The translations under genes were made by a program, and so were the position numbers. The notes beneath the pieces were generated by a model. It made no database searches, was not told the DNA's origin, and worked only from the letters and a program-made list of their open reading frames with translations. Source: UBA1351 sp964627665 (lineage in GTDB: Bacteria; Bacillota; Clostridia; Lachnospirales; Vallitaleaceae). Taken from it: a stretch of 16,658 bases of DNA. Within the stretch, counting starts at the first letter, position 1. Every line of letters starts with the position of its first letter. The stretch lies in NCBI GenBank assembly GCA_964627665.1, contig CAZVKG010000077.1:1-16658 (forward strand). Reading direction: 5' to 3'. This document shows, piece after piece, positions 1-7,475 of the stretch.

Positions 1-4
1 GAAA

Positions 5-58
5 AAAGGAGCTTTGCGCTAGCAAAAATTATTTGCTAACGCAACAGCCCCTTTTTTA
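5..58 (-). terminator. Hairpin terminator of the metallopeptidase gene
   Basis: An imperfect hairpin has inner arms GCGCTAGCAAA and TTTGCTAACGC, extended outward by GGAGC pairing near GCCCC. A-runs lie on the left and T-runs on the right. Read on the minus strand it ends in a T-run about 40 nt after the stop codon of the gene at 98-3331, so it fits a Rho-independent terminator for that gene. The T-run on the other side means it could also stop plus-strand transcription entering from the left. Confidence 0.75.
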
Positions 59-97
59 TTTATCCGTATTCATAGAGACTATTTACTGACGACTTCA

Positions 98-3000
98 TTA
101 ATCCCCTTCAGGTATAACGCTGTCATAGTTAAAGGAAGGTGCACTTGGCTGTGAAGAACGATATTCAAATGGCCGATCTTCATTTAACATAACGGCAGAA
201 GCAAGAAAAGAACCATCTGCATTATAAAGCGTAATCCAATTGTTGTTGACAACGCCGGTGAAGGAACCGTGTTCTTCAAGATTACCATAATAGGTCTGAG
301 TTGTAGGATCATAGTCATAAGTGCCAAAAGAAATGTAATACTTGTCTAGATAGATGCCATCTTCATAATACATCTGTACCTGATCGTATCGGCCTTCAAC
401 GACATACCCTTCCACAAAGGTATAGACATAGTCGGTTGGTGTATTATCATCCTTGTATATTTGGAAGAAGGCTAGATCCGGATTAAAGTCACCGGGTGCA
501 GTAACATCAAGTACAGTACATGTCCATGTATCTGAACCAACGAGATTACCGTCTTGATTACTAACGATAACTTGGGCAGTATATGAACCGGGTTCGTCAA
601 AGCTTGTTTGAAATTCACGCCCACCTTCTTGGTCAAAGTAGTCGCTAATAATCCAACGATAGGAGTAGTTGCCTTTGTCTGGAATAACATCAACGGTGTA
701 GGAAATCTCTTCGCCGATACCTAGCGTATCTGTATTTGCAGTCAAATCAACACGTTCTGCAACTTTTAAGCTAACAACCGGACTGTTGGGTCCCATAACT
801 TTGGTATCCGTACTTGTTAATTCATTATAAAACATGTCAAAGTTCCCGGTAATTGTGCTTTGATTACTTGCTTTTGTATGCTCGATATTATAAATGGCAT
901 CATTGGCATAAATGCTTTCATTAAGAGCTTGCTTATCATAGGATGTATTTAGTTCAAGGTCCCTTTCCTCAGTTTCAAAGGTATAAATATCTCCATTTGG
1001 ACAACGTATAGAAACTTTATATGCATCAACATAATCGTACTGCTTTAGAATAGATTCTTCAAGATGGATACGTAGGTTCCACATGGTATCCGTAATCTTG
1101 TTGAAATCCATGGTTGGAGTCTTTGGCTGATACATGGCAAAAATATCGTATTCACGCGTAATATTTTCATCGTAGTTGTAATTGATTCCTTGTAAATAAA
1201 GGGAATTCTTATTGGCAATTGTCCCAAAGCCAATGTCTAGGTCAAAGGATGGACTTGATAGGTCGCTTGGCTGGTGAAGGCGTTTGGTTTTGATAACTCC
1301 ATTTTCGGAGGATAATACATTCATGCCAAAACCTTCCACTAAGCCAATAAGTGCATCTGTTTTGCCACGTAAGACAAATTTGACAGACTTGTCTTGTTGG
1401 GAAGCTGCATCGCTAACGACAAGGTGTCGAACATCAGCAGATAGAGATTCATAATCCTTAGTCAAGCTTGTAAATGGCTGAGTCACAGTAAGGCTTACAG
1501 GACTGGGTAAGGCTGGTGAGGGATTGCTAATTAAATGGTAGCCACTGAGAAACTCCTGTCCATACGAAGCGCAAAATTCATGATAAAGTGTTTCAAAACC
1601 ATAGTTGCTGTTGCTTGTTGTCTTAACTAAGGTTTGCCTAGAATCTCTAAGTTCAGCATATTTTTGTAAAGCGTAGGGGAGGTAGTCATTTGCAGACTTG
1701 CCTGTTGAAGCAGCATATTGATGGCTGATATATTCAATGAGCATTGCATAGGCATATCCTTGGTTTTGCAAAGAAATCACATCATTATATCCATTTGAGT
1801 AAGCAAGGTTTTCTTGGCAATAGTTGATATTTTGTTGGCTTATGACCATTTTATCCGGAGCAATAATCTTTTCTTGTTCAAAAAAATCTCTAGCCTGTTT
1901 TTCTACGGCAACAGCTGTGGCTTCAAAGAACCAGGTATCCTTTTCGCGTTCCATGGAAAACGTGCCAAGATATCGGACTTGACTCGTATGAAAAAGCTCG
2001 TGCACAAGGGTAGGTAACATAGATTCAGTCCAATGCTTCATAGCAGAAGATCGAGGAAGTGGAGCACTTTCAATGTTAACCATGACATAGGGCTGCTTGC
2101 TAATAGGATTACGACACTGGGCTTGATTCGATGCTTCGCCTGGCCATTGATCATAAGCGATAATGTGCATATCATTATATTTTTTAAATCCGCGTCCTCC
2201 GTTTTCGGGAGAGTTAAAAAGATACTTATCGGCAAGGGTTAATTGCGTTGCAAGTGCGGCTACTTCTCCGGGGTATAGATTGTTCATTCGCCATTGTTTG
2301 TCATCCAATAGTTTTTGGGCTTCTAAAAAATCCGTATCTTTTTGTAGTTGCGTCCAAAGTGCTTTCATGCCACTCGGGTTTTCCATGAGAAGTTTGATAT
2401 TATTTGCAGTTACTTGAATCTTGTTATTTTCAAGCGCTTGAATAAGAAGACTGGTGACACGCTTGACTTCAGCAGGGTTTCCGGGAGCCATCCGGGCAGG
2501 GTAGTATATGGTATATCCGTTGACATCATCAATATCTAGCCAGCCGGTTGACATTAGGTCGGTATCAAGACTCCAATCATCATGAATATAACCTTCTTTT
2601 TGTAAGGTGTCATGGGTAACTGCAATGGCCGGCAAGACAACAGTTAGGCCAACGGCTAACGCAATCCAAAAATGAGAGGATAAGCCCAGAATAATTTTAC
2701 AATTTCGTTCAGTTTCAATAAAGAGAGAGCCATCCTTAACAGAAGATGGTAGACGGTAAGTAGAGCCGTCATCTTCAATCCGATAGGCGCTAAGATGTGC
2801 ATACATGGATTCGGGAATGTTGAATTCAACTAAATCCATAGTAAGACTTAATGCACCGGGAAATATATCCCTTGCCTCCATCCCAGAATCAATATCAATA
2901 CCTGCGAGGGGAACAAAAGTGCTTACATGCATGTCTTGAGCCATAGATCGGATTTGTGAATCGTCAAGTCGTTCAACAGTAAAGGTTCGGTTTCGATCCA

Positions 3001-3331
3001 AGGCGTTTTTCTCAGCAGAGATTGTCACGCCCGATAAAGGACTTATGTTAAATTCATCGCTATTTGACATTGTAACCGGTTCAGGATTAAATTCGCTGGG
3101 AACATCACTATCAAGAGCCATTGGGAAATAGGGCATAACGAGATAGCGAATCATTGTAAACAAAAGAGCAAGAATAAGGATACCCGCAACAACAGGAATC
3201 CATAGTTTCTTCTTTTTTTTAGTTGGTTGAATAGGTGCAGGAACAGACGGAGTCAATTGTGCGCCACATTTTGGACAAAACTTACTGCTTGCTTGGAGGT
3301 TTGCTCCACAATATTTACAGAAATTAGCCAT
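98..3331 (-). CDS. Zinc-ribbon membrane-anchored HEXXH metallopeptidase-like protein with PKD-like domain
   Basis: This 1077-residue protein opens with a zinc ribbon (Cys5, Cys8, Cys19, Cys22), then a lysine run and a hydrophobic helix at about 43-61. A second hydrophobic stretch lies at about 221-238. The motif HELFH at 444-448, with Glu470 in WFFEATA 22 residues later, fits a gluzincin-type zinc peptidase active site (two His, catalytic Glu, third-ligand Glu). About residues 865-945 look like a PKD/Ig-like fold (SYRW, FDEPGSYTAQVIV). The C-terminal 130 residues are rich in Tyr and Asp and I do not recognise them. The ATG start follows AGGAGG read on the minus strand. The gene stands alone, divergent from its neighbour and ending at a terminator. 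The substrate is unknown. The peptidase call rests on the motif, not on a recognised family. If both hydrophobic segments cross the membrane, the catalytic part would be cytoplasmic, which is odd for a protein with a PKD domain. Confidence 0.75.
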   Translation of the reverse strand: MANFCKYCGANLQASSKFCPKCGAQLTPSVPAPIQPTKKKKKLWIPVVAGILILALLFTMIRYLVMPYFPMALDSDVPSEFNPEPVTMSNSDEFNISPLSGVTISAEKNALDRNRTFTVERLDDSQIRSMAQDMHVSTFVPLAGIDIDSGMEARDIFPGALSLTMDLVEFNIPESMYAHLSAYRIEDDGSTYRLPSSVKDGSLFIETERNCKIILGLSSHFWIALAVGLTVVLPAIAVTHDTLQKEGYIHDDWSLDTDLMSTGWLDIDDVNGYTIYYPARMAPGNPAEVKRVTSLLIQALENNKIQVTANNIKLLMENPSGMKALWTQLQKDTDFLEAQKLLDDKQWRMNNLYPGEVAALATQLTLADKYLFNSPENGGRGFKKYNDMHIIAYDQWPGEASNQAQCRNPISKQPYVMVNIESAPLPRSSAMKHWTESMLPTLVHELFHTSQVRYLGTFSMEREKDTWFFEATAVAVEKQARDFFEQEKIIAPDKMVISQQNINYCQENLAYSNGYNDVISLQNQGYAYAMLIEYISHQYAASTGKSANDYLPYALQKYAELRDSRQTLVKTTSNSNYGFETLYHEFCASYGQEFLSGYHLISNPSPALPSPVSLTVTQPFTSLTKDYESLSADVRHLVVSDAASQQDKSVKFVLRGKTDALIGLVEGFGMNVLSSENGVIKTKRLHQPSDLSSPSFDLDIGFGTIANKNSLYLQGINYNYDENITREYDIFAMYQPKTPTMDFNKITDTMWNLRIHLEESILKQYDYVDAYKVSIRCPNGDIYTFETEERDLELNTSYDKQALNESIYANDAIYNIEHTKASNQSTITGNFDMFYNELTSTDTKVMGPNSPVVSLKVAERVDLTANTDTLGIGEEISYTVDVIPDKGNYSYRWIISDYFDQEGGREFQTSFDEPGSYTAQVIVSNQDGNLVGSDTWTCTVLDVTAPGDFNPDLAFFQIYKDDNTPTDYVYTFVEGYVVEGRYDQVQMYYEDGIYLDKYYISFGTYDYDPTTQTYYGNLEEHGSFTGVVNNNWITLYNADGSFLASAVMLNEDRPFEYRSSQPSAPSFNYDSVIPEGD

Positions 3332-3370
3332 AGATACCTCCTAAGATTGAAAATGATTAGATGTTTTACT

Positions 3371-3391
3371 TGATTTGATTATATCAAATCA
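3371..3391. promoter_or_regulatory. Palindrome over an extended -10 element of the metallopeptidase gene
   Basis: A perfect inverted repeat (TGATTTGA, five-base centre TTATA, TCAAATCA) sits about 40-60 bp before the metallopeptidase start. On the minus strand its centre reads TGATATAAT, an extended -10 motif (TATAAT at 3378-3383); the -35 at 17 bp spacing (TATCCA) is poor. A repressor-type operator overlapping the promoter is the natural reading, but no cognate regulator is evident. Confidence 0.45.
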
Positions 3392-3396
3392 TGGAC

Positions 3397-3425
3397 TTGA
3401 TGGATACTAAAATTTAAGGGATAAT
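3397..3425 (+). promoter_or_regulatory. Promoter upstream of the decayed dehydrogenase gene
   Basis: TTGATG (3397-3402) and GATAAT (3420-3425) are separated by exactly 17 bp, a fair sigma-A type promoter pointing to the dehydrogenase remnant. A second TATAAT at 3429-3434 lacks a matching -35. Confidence 0.45.
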
Positions 3426-3471
3426 AGATATAATACTAAGAAGAGGCCTAATATGCAAGAGGAGGAAAACA

Positions 3472-4047
3472 ATGAAAACAAAATTTGTTATGGTTGGATA
3501 TGGTTGGCGGGCAGATTTTTTTACCGCATTGTGCCTTCCGAGAGCTATTGTCAAAGACTATTTACACGTCCTCATGGGAAAAGATTTTCCTGTCTTATGC
3601 GAAACGCCTTCGGCGGAAGATATCGATGAATTAAATGCCCTATGGGAACTGAAGGAAAAATATATGGGAAGGGTTCAAGTCGCGGAACAGTACTATGTAA
3701 AACCACTATATGCAGCCTGGCTGAAAGTTATCGAAGACAGTTTTCTTGATTTTTCAGGAGAGCAATAAGCGTCCTTGGTTCGAACGAGGCGATTAAATAA
3801 TCAAGGCCATCAGGGAATTATGTTAGGAAGTTCCTTTGTTTATGAAAATCCATTTCCTCATGCTAGACTCAATGATGATGAGATTGCAATAGCAACATGT
3901 TTAATGAATATGAAAACATATGTGACGACAGGTGAGGGCGGATACTCTCTCCAAGAAGCCCTTCAAGATACCTATATCGGATTTATGATTGAAGAAGCCA
4001 ATAAATCGAATCAAGCAATTGAAACAAAAACACAAAATTGGGTGTAA
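3472..4047 (+). pseudogene. Decayed Gfo/Idh/MocA-family oxidoreductase
   Basis: The reading frame starts at an ATG behind AGAGGAGG and opens with a dinucleotide-binding start (FVMVGYGWRADFF). It continues with pieces that read like a Gfo/Idh/MocA sugar dehydrogenase: PRAIVKDYL, VLCETPSAEDIDELN and QVAEQYYVKPLYAAWLKVIED. A TAA stop at 3766-3768 falls after DFSGEQ, but the same frame continues with VRTRRLN, HQGIMLGSSFVYENPF, ARLNDDEIAIA and ALQDTYIGFM, a typical C-terminus. About 190 codons remain, against roughly 330-390 in the family. By my recall of relatives, pieces are missing after ADFF (most of the Rossmann fold), after IEDSF and after RTRRLNNQG. The stop stands where relatives seem to have Tyr. 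The product cannot be a working dehydrogenase. The alternative, two small genes (3472-3768 and 3775-4047 from TTG), is unlikely because the second has no ribosome-binding site and both halves match one protein in one frame. Confidence 0.8.
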
Positions 4048-4060
4048 ATTTCTCTGGGAC

Positions 4061-4089
4061 TGCAAAAAAAGTCTGAATAATGGTACAAT
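4061..4089 (+). promoter_or_regulatory. Possible extended -10 promoter for the SAF oxidoreductase unit
   Basis: TGG followed by TACAAT (4084-4089) makes an extended -10 element, with a weak -35 (TGCAAA, 4061-4066) 17 bp upstream. It lies about 60 bp before the gene, downstream of the pseudogene. No terminator separates them, so read-through is also possible. Confidence 0.35.
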
Positions 4090-4151
4090 GTATGAGTAAC
4101 TATCTTAACATTTAATTGAACACGATAGAATACTTGTACAGGAGGAGTAAT

Positions 4152-5294
4152 ATGGAAGAGTTAACCAAGATAGGCATCGTTGGCACTGGCTTTATTGCAT
4201 CAGGACTATATTATGCAATAGAACACTCAAATAAGTTTGTTACTTCAAAAATACTGACACGACGAAAAATAGAAAGTATAAAGGATTTACCCCAGGAACT
4301 ATTAACAAATTCATTTGATGATTTTTTAGAAAATGTTGATATTGTATTTGAATCCTCGGGAGATGTTCATCATGCAACGGATATAATTATGGCGGCAACG
4401 AAAGTGAACAAGAAAGTTGTTACCATGAATTCAGAATTTCACGTTACAGCAGGCACATATTTCATTAAAAATGGACACTATGTTACAGAAGCAGAAGGCG
4501 ATCAACCGGGATGCTTGGCTCGATTAAAAGCAGATATCGAAAACATGGGATTTGACCCGGTAGCCTATGTTAATTTAAAAGGCTTTTTAAATCCCAACCC
4601 TGAACTTGAAGAAATGAAGTATTGGTCAAAAAAACAACAGCTTGCATTAAATCAAGTGGTATCATTTACCGATGGAACCAAGCTTCAAATTGAACAAGCC
4701 TTTGTTGCCAATGGTTTAGGTGCAACCATAGCACAAGATGGTCTTATTGGTTCAAGAGTAGATACAATCTATGATTTAGACTATATGGTTAAAGCATCAG
4801 AAGAAATGAAGCAACCCATAAGTGAATACATCTTATGTGAGGGTTCACCACCAGGGGTGCTAATTGTTGCTAAGAATAAAGTAGCTGACATGCGACCAGG
4901 ATATTTACCCTTCACACGAATACAAACAAAGGAAAAACTGGCTTATGTTTTACTTCGACCTTATCATTTATGCTATTTAGAATGCATAAACACTTTAGAA
5001 AAAATTGTTGCAGGTGAGCCTATGCTACTTAATAACTCAATTAATCCAAGGATTACCGTTGGAGCCGTTGCAAAAAAAGCAATAAAAAAAGACGGCATAA
5101 TTAAATTAGGTGCAGGAGGCTTTGATGTTAGAGGTAAGGCTATTAAGATAGAAGAAAATAAGGACAAGGTTCCTATTTGTCTGCTTCGACACACTCGTCT
5201 TAAACGTGATATTGAACCCGGTCACATTCTTACTTTTGATGATGTAGAGTTAGAAGCAAGCAATGCACTTAATTGTTATTTGGATAGTATTTAA
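4152..5294 (+). CDS. DRL/homoserine-dehydrogenase-like NAD(P)-dependent oxidoreductase with SAF domain
   Basis: This 380-residue soluble protein has an N-terminal Rossmann fold with the glycine motif GIVGTGFIASG (about 8-18). It follows the layout of homoserine-dehydrogenase-like proteins: DIVFESSGDVHHA and VVTMNSEFHV around the nucleotide site, then a catalytic domain with EGDQPG. The C-terminal 45 residues (from about 339, VPICLLRHTRLKRDIEPGHILTFDDVEL) look like a SAF domain. The DRL family is named after the Brucella enzyme that makes methylerythritol phosphate from deoxyxylulose phosphate, but most members are uncharacterised and I would not transfer that activity. The ATG at 4152 follows GGAGGAG at good spacing; an upstream in-frame start at 4116 has no such site. 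The next gene begins 11 nt later behind AAGGAGGT, so the two are probably co-transcribed and may share a substrate, perhaps a sugar or sugar acid. Confidence 0.7.
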   Translation: MEELTKIGIVGTGFIASGLYYAIEHSNKFVTSKILTRRKIESIKDLPQELLTNSFDDFLENVDIVFESSGDVHHATDIIMAATKVNKKVVTMNSEFHVTAGTYFIKNGHYVTEAEGDQPGCLARLKADIENMGFDPVAYVNLKGFLNPNPELEEMKYWSKKQQLALNQVVSFTDGTKLQIEQAFVANGLGATIAQDGLIGSRVDTIYDLDYMVKASEEMKQPISEYILCEGSPPGVLIVAKNKVADMRPGYLPFTRIQTKEKLAYVLLRPYHLCYLECINTLEKIVAGEPMLLNNSINPRITVGAVAKKAIKKDGIIKLGAGGFDVRGKAIKIEENKDKVPICLLRHTRLKRDIEPGHILTFDDVELEASNALNCYLDSI

Positions 5295-5305
5295 GGAGGT
5301 ATATT

Positions 5306-6370
5306 ATGAGTGATTTTACGGATCGAGCAAGAGGTGCACTTATGGGGGCATTTATTGGAGAAGCACTAGGCGTTGGACCCCACTGGTATTATGATTTAGA
5401 TGAACTACATGAAGCATATGGAACATGGATTGATGATTATACAAATCCGAAGCCGGATCGTTATCATCATGGAGTTGAAGCCGGAGAACTATCCCAGCAA
5501 GGCTGGATTATTAAAGAAATGGCGAAGTACCTCATTCAAAACAAAGGATATGAAAAACATTCCTTTTGTGACATGATGGACCAAAATATATTGCCTCAAT
5601 TAGATGGTACGCCCATGGGTGGACGTGGTGGTTATACGAGTCAAGTGATGCGCCATTTATATGAAAGCCGAGTGGAAAAGCATCTTCCTTGGTCGGAAGT
5701 TTCAGGAATAGGAGATACAACAGAGTCCCTTGAGAGAAATATTCCGACAGCCATTTATTATGCAAAGGACATGCAAAATCTATGCGCAAGCATTACAGAA
5801 AATACGGCTCTAGCACAAAGTGATAATGTAACGGGATCCTTATCGGTGGCATACAATGTTGTACTTGCCACACTCATTAACGGTGAGCCACTCGATGAGA
5901 ACATTAGTAAAAAACTTATGAAAATGGTGCATAGTGGAGAATTACCATTTCATGCTGTTACATTGGATAATCTAGAAGCACCTAAAAAAGAGGAAAAAGC
6001 AAAATCAAATGTAGGCTTATTTGCTTCACCAGATGCATTGTTATCACCTGGCTATATGGCAAGAGCAGCTGATGACCCGGATATTATCATTGAACCGGCA
6101 TGGAAAGCATCCATTGTTTACGGTATGCCGTGTGCAATCTATCATATGCTTCCGACAGCATACTACCTAGCGGCCAGGTTCAAGGATGACTTTGAATCCG
6201 GTGTGCTCCATGCCATTAATGGCGGTGGTCAAAATCAAGTGCGAGCTATGCTAACAGGTGCATTAATCGGAGCGCAAGTGGGCTTGTCCAATATTCCTAA
6301 GCGTTTTATTGAGGGGCTCAAAGACCACGAAGAACTCTTGAAAATTAGTCAACAGTTGGTTGCGAAGTAG
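5306..6370 (+). CDS. ADP-ribosylglycohydrolase-family protein with altered metal-site motifs
   Basis: The 354-residue product keeps the all-helical ADP-ribosylglycohydrolase framework. It starts RARGALMGAFIGEALGVGP (about 7-25), corresponding to the family's GxxxGDALG opening, and ends with a glycine-rich segment and ALTGALIGAQVGLSNIP-like helix (LTGALIGAQVG follows residue 314). In active relatives two magnesium ions are held by a T-D-D motif and a C-terminal GGDxDT motif. Here the first region reads HHGVEAGELSQQG (54-66) and the last reads NGGGQNQVRA (305-314), so the classical aspartates are absent. GDTTES near the middle is acidic and might contribute. Hydrolysis of ADP-ribosyl groups is therefore doubtful; another substrate or a non-catalytic role is possible. 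ATG follows AAGGAGGT. It sits 11 nt behind the SAF oxidoreductase gene in an apparent operon. Family membership is fairly sure, function is not. Confidence 0.75.
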   Translation: MSDFTDRARGALMGAFIGEALGVGPHWYYDLDELHEAYGTWIDDYTNPKPDRYHHGVEAGELSQQGWIIKEMAKYLIQNKGYEKHSFCDMMDQNILPQLDGTPMGGRGGYTSQVMRHLYESRVEKHLPWSEVSGIGDTTESLERNIPTAIYYAKDMQNLCASITENTALAQSDNVTGSLSVAYNVVLATLINGEPLDENISKKLMKMVHSGELPFHAVTLDNLEAPKKEEKAKSNVGLFASPDALLSPGYMARAADDPDIIIEPAWKASIVYGMPCAIYHMLPTAYYLAARFKDDFESGVLHAINGGGQNQVRAMLTGALIGAQVGLSNIPKRFIEGLKDHEELLKISQQLVAK

Positions 6371-6415
6371 AAATAGATTCGCAATTCACGTCAAGATTTT
6401 AACCCCGCCTTGTCT

Positions 6416-6421
6416 TATAAT
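6416..6421 (+). promoter_or_regulatory. -10 element for the AraC/GyrI regulator
   Basis: A perfect TATAAT lies 18 bp before the GTG start. The expected -35 region has no good match, as is common for activator-dependent promoters. Transcription would start near 6428, right at the AGAGGTGAT ribosome-binding site, giving a very short leader and arguing against the in-frame TTG at 6410 as the start. Confidence 0.4.
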
Positions 6422-6439
6422 GATATTAGAGGTGATCGA

Positions 6440-7339
6440 GTGAAGGAAAGTGAAGGAATACAAGCCGTTCGAATGATGCAAGAATTTATCGAAGATCATT
6501 TAGATGAAAAAATCACATTGCGCCAGATTGCAGCCCATGTTGGATATTCACCCTGGTACTGTATCCGTTTCTTTAAGGAATATACAGACAAAACACCTTT
6601 TGAGTATCTACGCATGCTACGGTTGACGGAAGCGGCTAAAAAACTTCGAGATCAAGAGTGTAAAATTATCGAAGTGGCCTATGATTTTTACTTTGAATCT
6701 CAAGAGGGCTTTACCCGGGCTTTTTCCAAGCAATTTGGTATTACACCCAAGCAATATTCCTTAAAAAAACCACCGGTTAAGTGGTTCATTTCCTTTCCGG
6801 TATCACCCCAAAATATTCTCAAGAAAGGTGAGACGACGATGAGCAAAAAAGATGTAGCAACAATATTTACGCAGGTTATTGAAAAACCGGAGCGAAAGAT
6901 GTTAATTAAACGAGGTGTTAAAGCAACAGAGTATTTTGCCTACTGCGAAGAAGTCGGATGTGACATCTGGGGCCTATTATGTAGTGTTAAGGAAGCTGTT
7001 GACGAACCGGTTGGCATGTGGATGCCAGACCAATACCGACCGGCAGGAACATCACAGTATGTTCAAGGCGTTGAAGTTCCAATGGACTATAAGCAACCAA
7101 TATCGGAAGGAATGGAACTCATTACACTCAAGCCATATCATGTGATGATTTTTCAAGGACAACCCTACGATGATGACAACTTTGAAGAAGAAGTGATGTT
7201 AGTCAAAGAAGCCATTGACCGTTACAATCCAACCTTATACGGATTTGAATGGGCGGAGGAAGAAGGTCCAAGCTTTCAATATGAACCTCAAGGCGATCGA
7301 GGATATATCGAAGGCAGACCGGTAAGGAAAAAAAGCTAA
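6440..7339 (+). CDS. AraC-type HTH regulator fused to GyrI-like ligand-binding domain
   Basis: The 299-residue protein begins with an AraC/XylS DNA-binding domain (about 8-108). A first helix-turn-helix is in ITLRQIAAHVGYSPWYCIRFF, with KEYTDKTPFEYLRMLRL after it, and a second around IIEVAYDFYFESQEGFTRAF, then QFGITPKQY. A short linker leads to a GyrI-like effector-binding domain (about 134-299), the arrangement of the Rob/SoxS-like and BltR-type sensors that bind small hydrophobic or cationic molecules. I choose GTG at 6440 because AGAGGTGAT precedes it; the in-frame TTG at 6410 overlaps the -10 region. It follows the ADP-ribosylglycohydrolase-like gene by 69 nt with its own -10 element and ends at a terminator, so it may regulate either neighbour or a distant drug-efflux gene. 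An internal start could also make the ligand domain alone (see findings). Confidence 0.85.
   Translation: MKESEGIQAVRMMQEFIEDHLDEKITLRQIAAHVGYSPWYCIRFFKEYTDKTPFEYLRMLRLTEAAKKLRDQECKIIEVAYDFYFESQEGFTRAFSKQFGITPKQYSLKKPPVKWFISFPVSPQNILKKGETTMSKKDVATIFTQVIEKPERKMLIKRGVKATEYFAYCEEVGCDIWGLLCSVKEAVDEPVGMWMPDQYRPAGTSQYVQGVEVPMDYKQPISEGMELITLKPYHVMIFQGQPYDDDNFEEEVMLVKEAIDRYNPTLYGFEWAEEEGPSFQYEPQGDRGYIEGRPVRKKS
6824..6841 (+). promoter_or_regulatory. Internal ribosome-binding site and ATG inside the regulator gene
   Basis: GAAAGGTGA (6824-6832) stands six nt before an in-frame ATG (6839-6841) exactly at the junction between the HTH domain and the GyrI-like domain. Translation from here would give a free 166-residue GyrI-like protein. 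The signal may also be a relic of the fusion of two genes. Confidence 0.35.
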
Positions 7340-7363
7340 AAAAGTAATGATTTAAGATATATT

Positions 7364-7399
7364 AAAGCAGAGTGTATAGTTAGATATACTCTGCTTTTT
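7364..7399 (+). terminator. Rho-independent terminator after the AraC/GyrI regulator
   Basis: A stem of about 13 bp (AAAGCAGAGTGTAT pairing with ATATACTCTGCTTT, one G-T pair) with a short loop is followed directly by TTTTT. It starts about 25 nt after the regulator's stop codon and separates it from the next promoter. Confidence 0.85.
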
Positions 7400-7420
7400 C
7401 CTGCGTCAGGCCAGAATATA

Positions 7421-7450
7421 TTGACAAAAGCCAAGCAATTGTGGTTAGAT
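7421..7450 (+). promoter_or_regulatory. Promoter for the Imm1-like/isomerase unit
   Basis: A consensus TTGACA (7421-7426) is followed at 18 bp by TTAGAT (7445-7450), a weak -10 preceded by TG one base before it (extended -10 form). It lies between the terminator and the next gene, which needs a new promoter. Confidence 0.45.
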
Positions 7451-7475
7451 TAATAAATAAAAGCAAGGAGGAATA

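Noticed and set aside
3775..4047. Separate 90-residue gene starting at TTG 3775
   Set aside because: It has no ribosome-binding site, is in the same frame as the upstream piece, and its sequence continues the same dehydrogenase family.
6360..6386. Inverted repeat TTGCGAA / TTCGCAA at the end of the ADP-ribosylglycohydrolase-like gene
   Set aside because: The stem is only seven bp with an eleven-base loop and no T-run follows directly, so it is not a convincing terminator.
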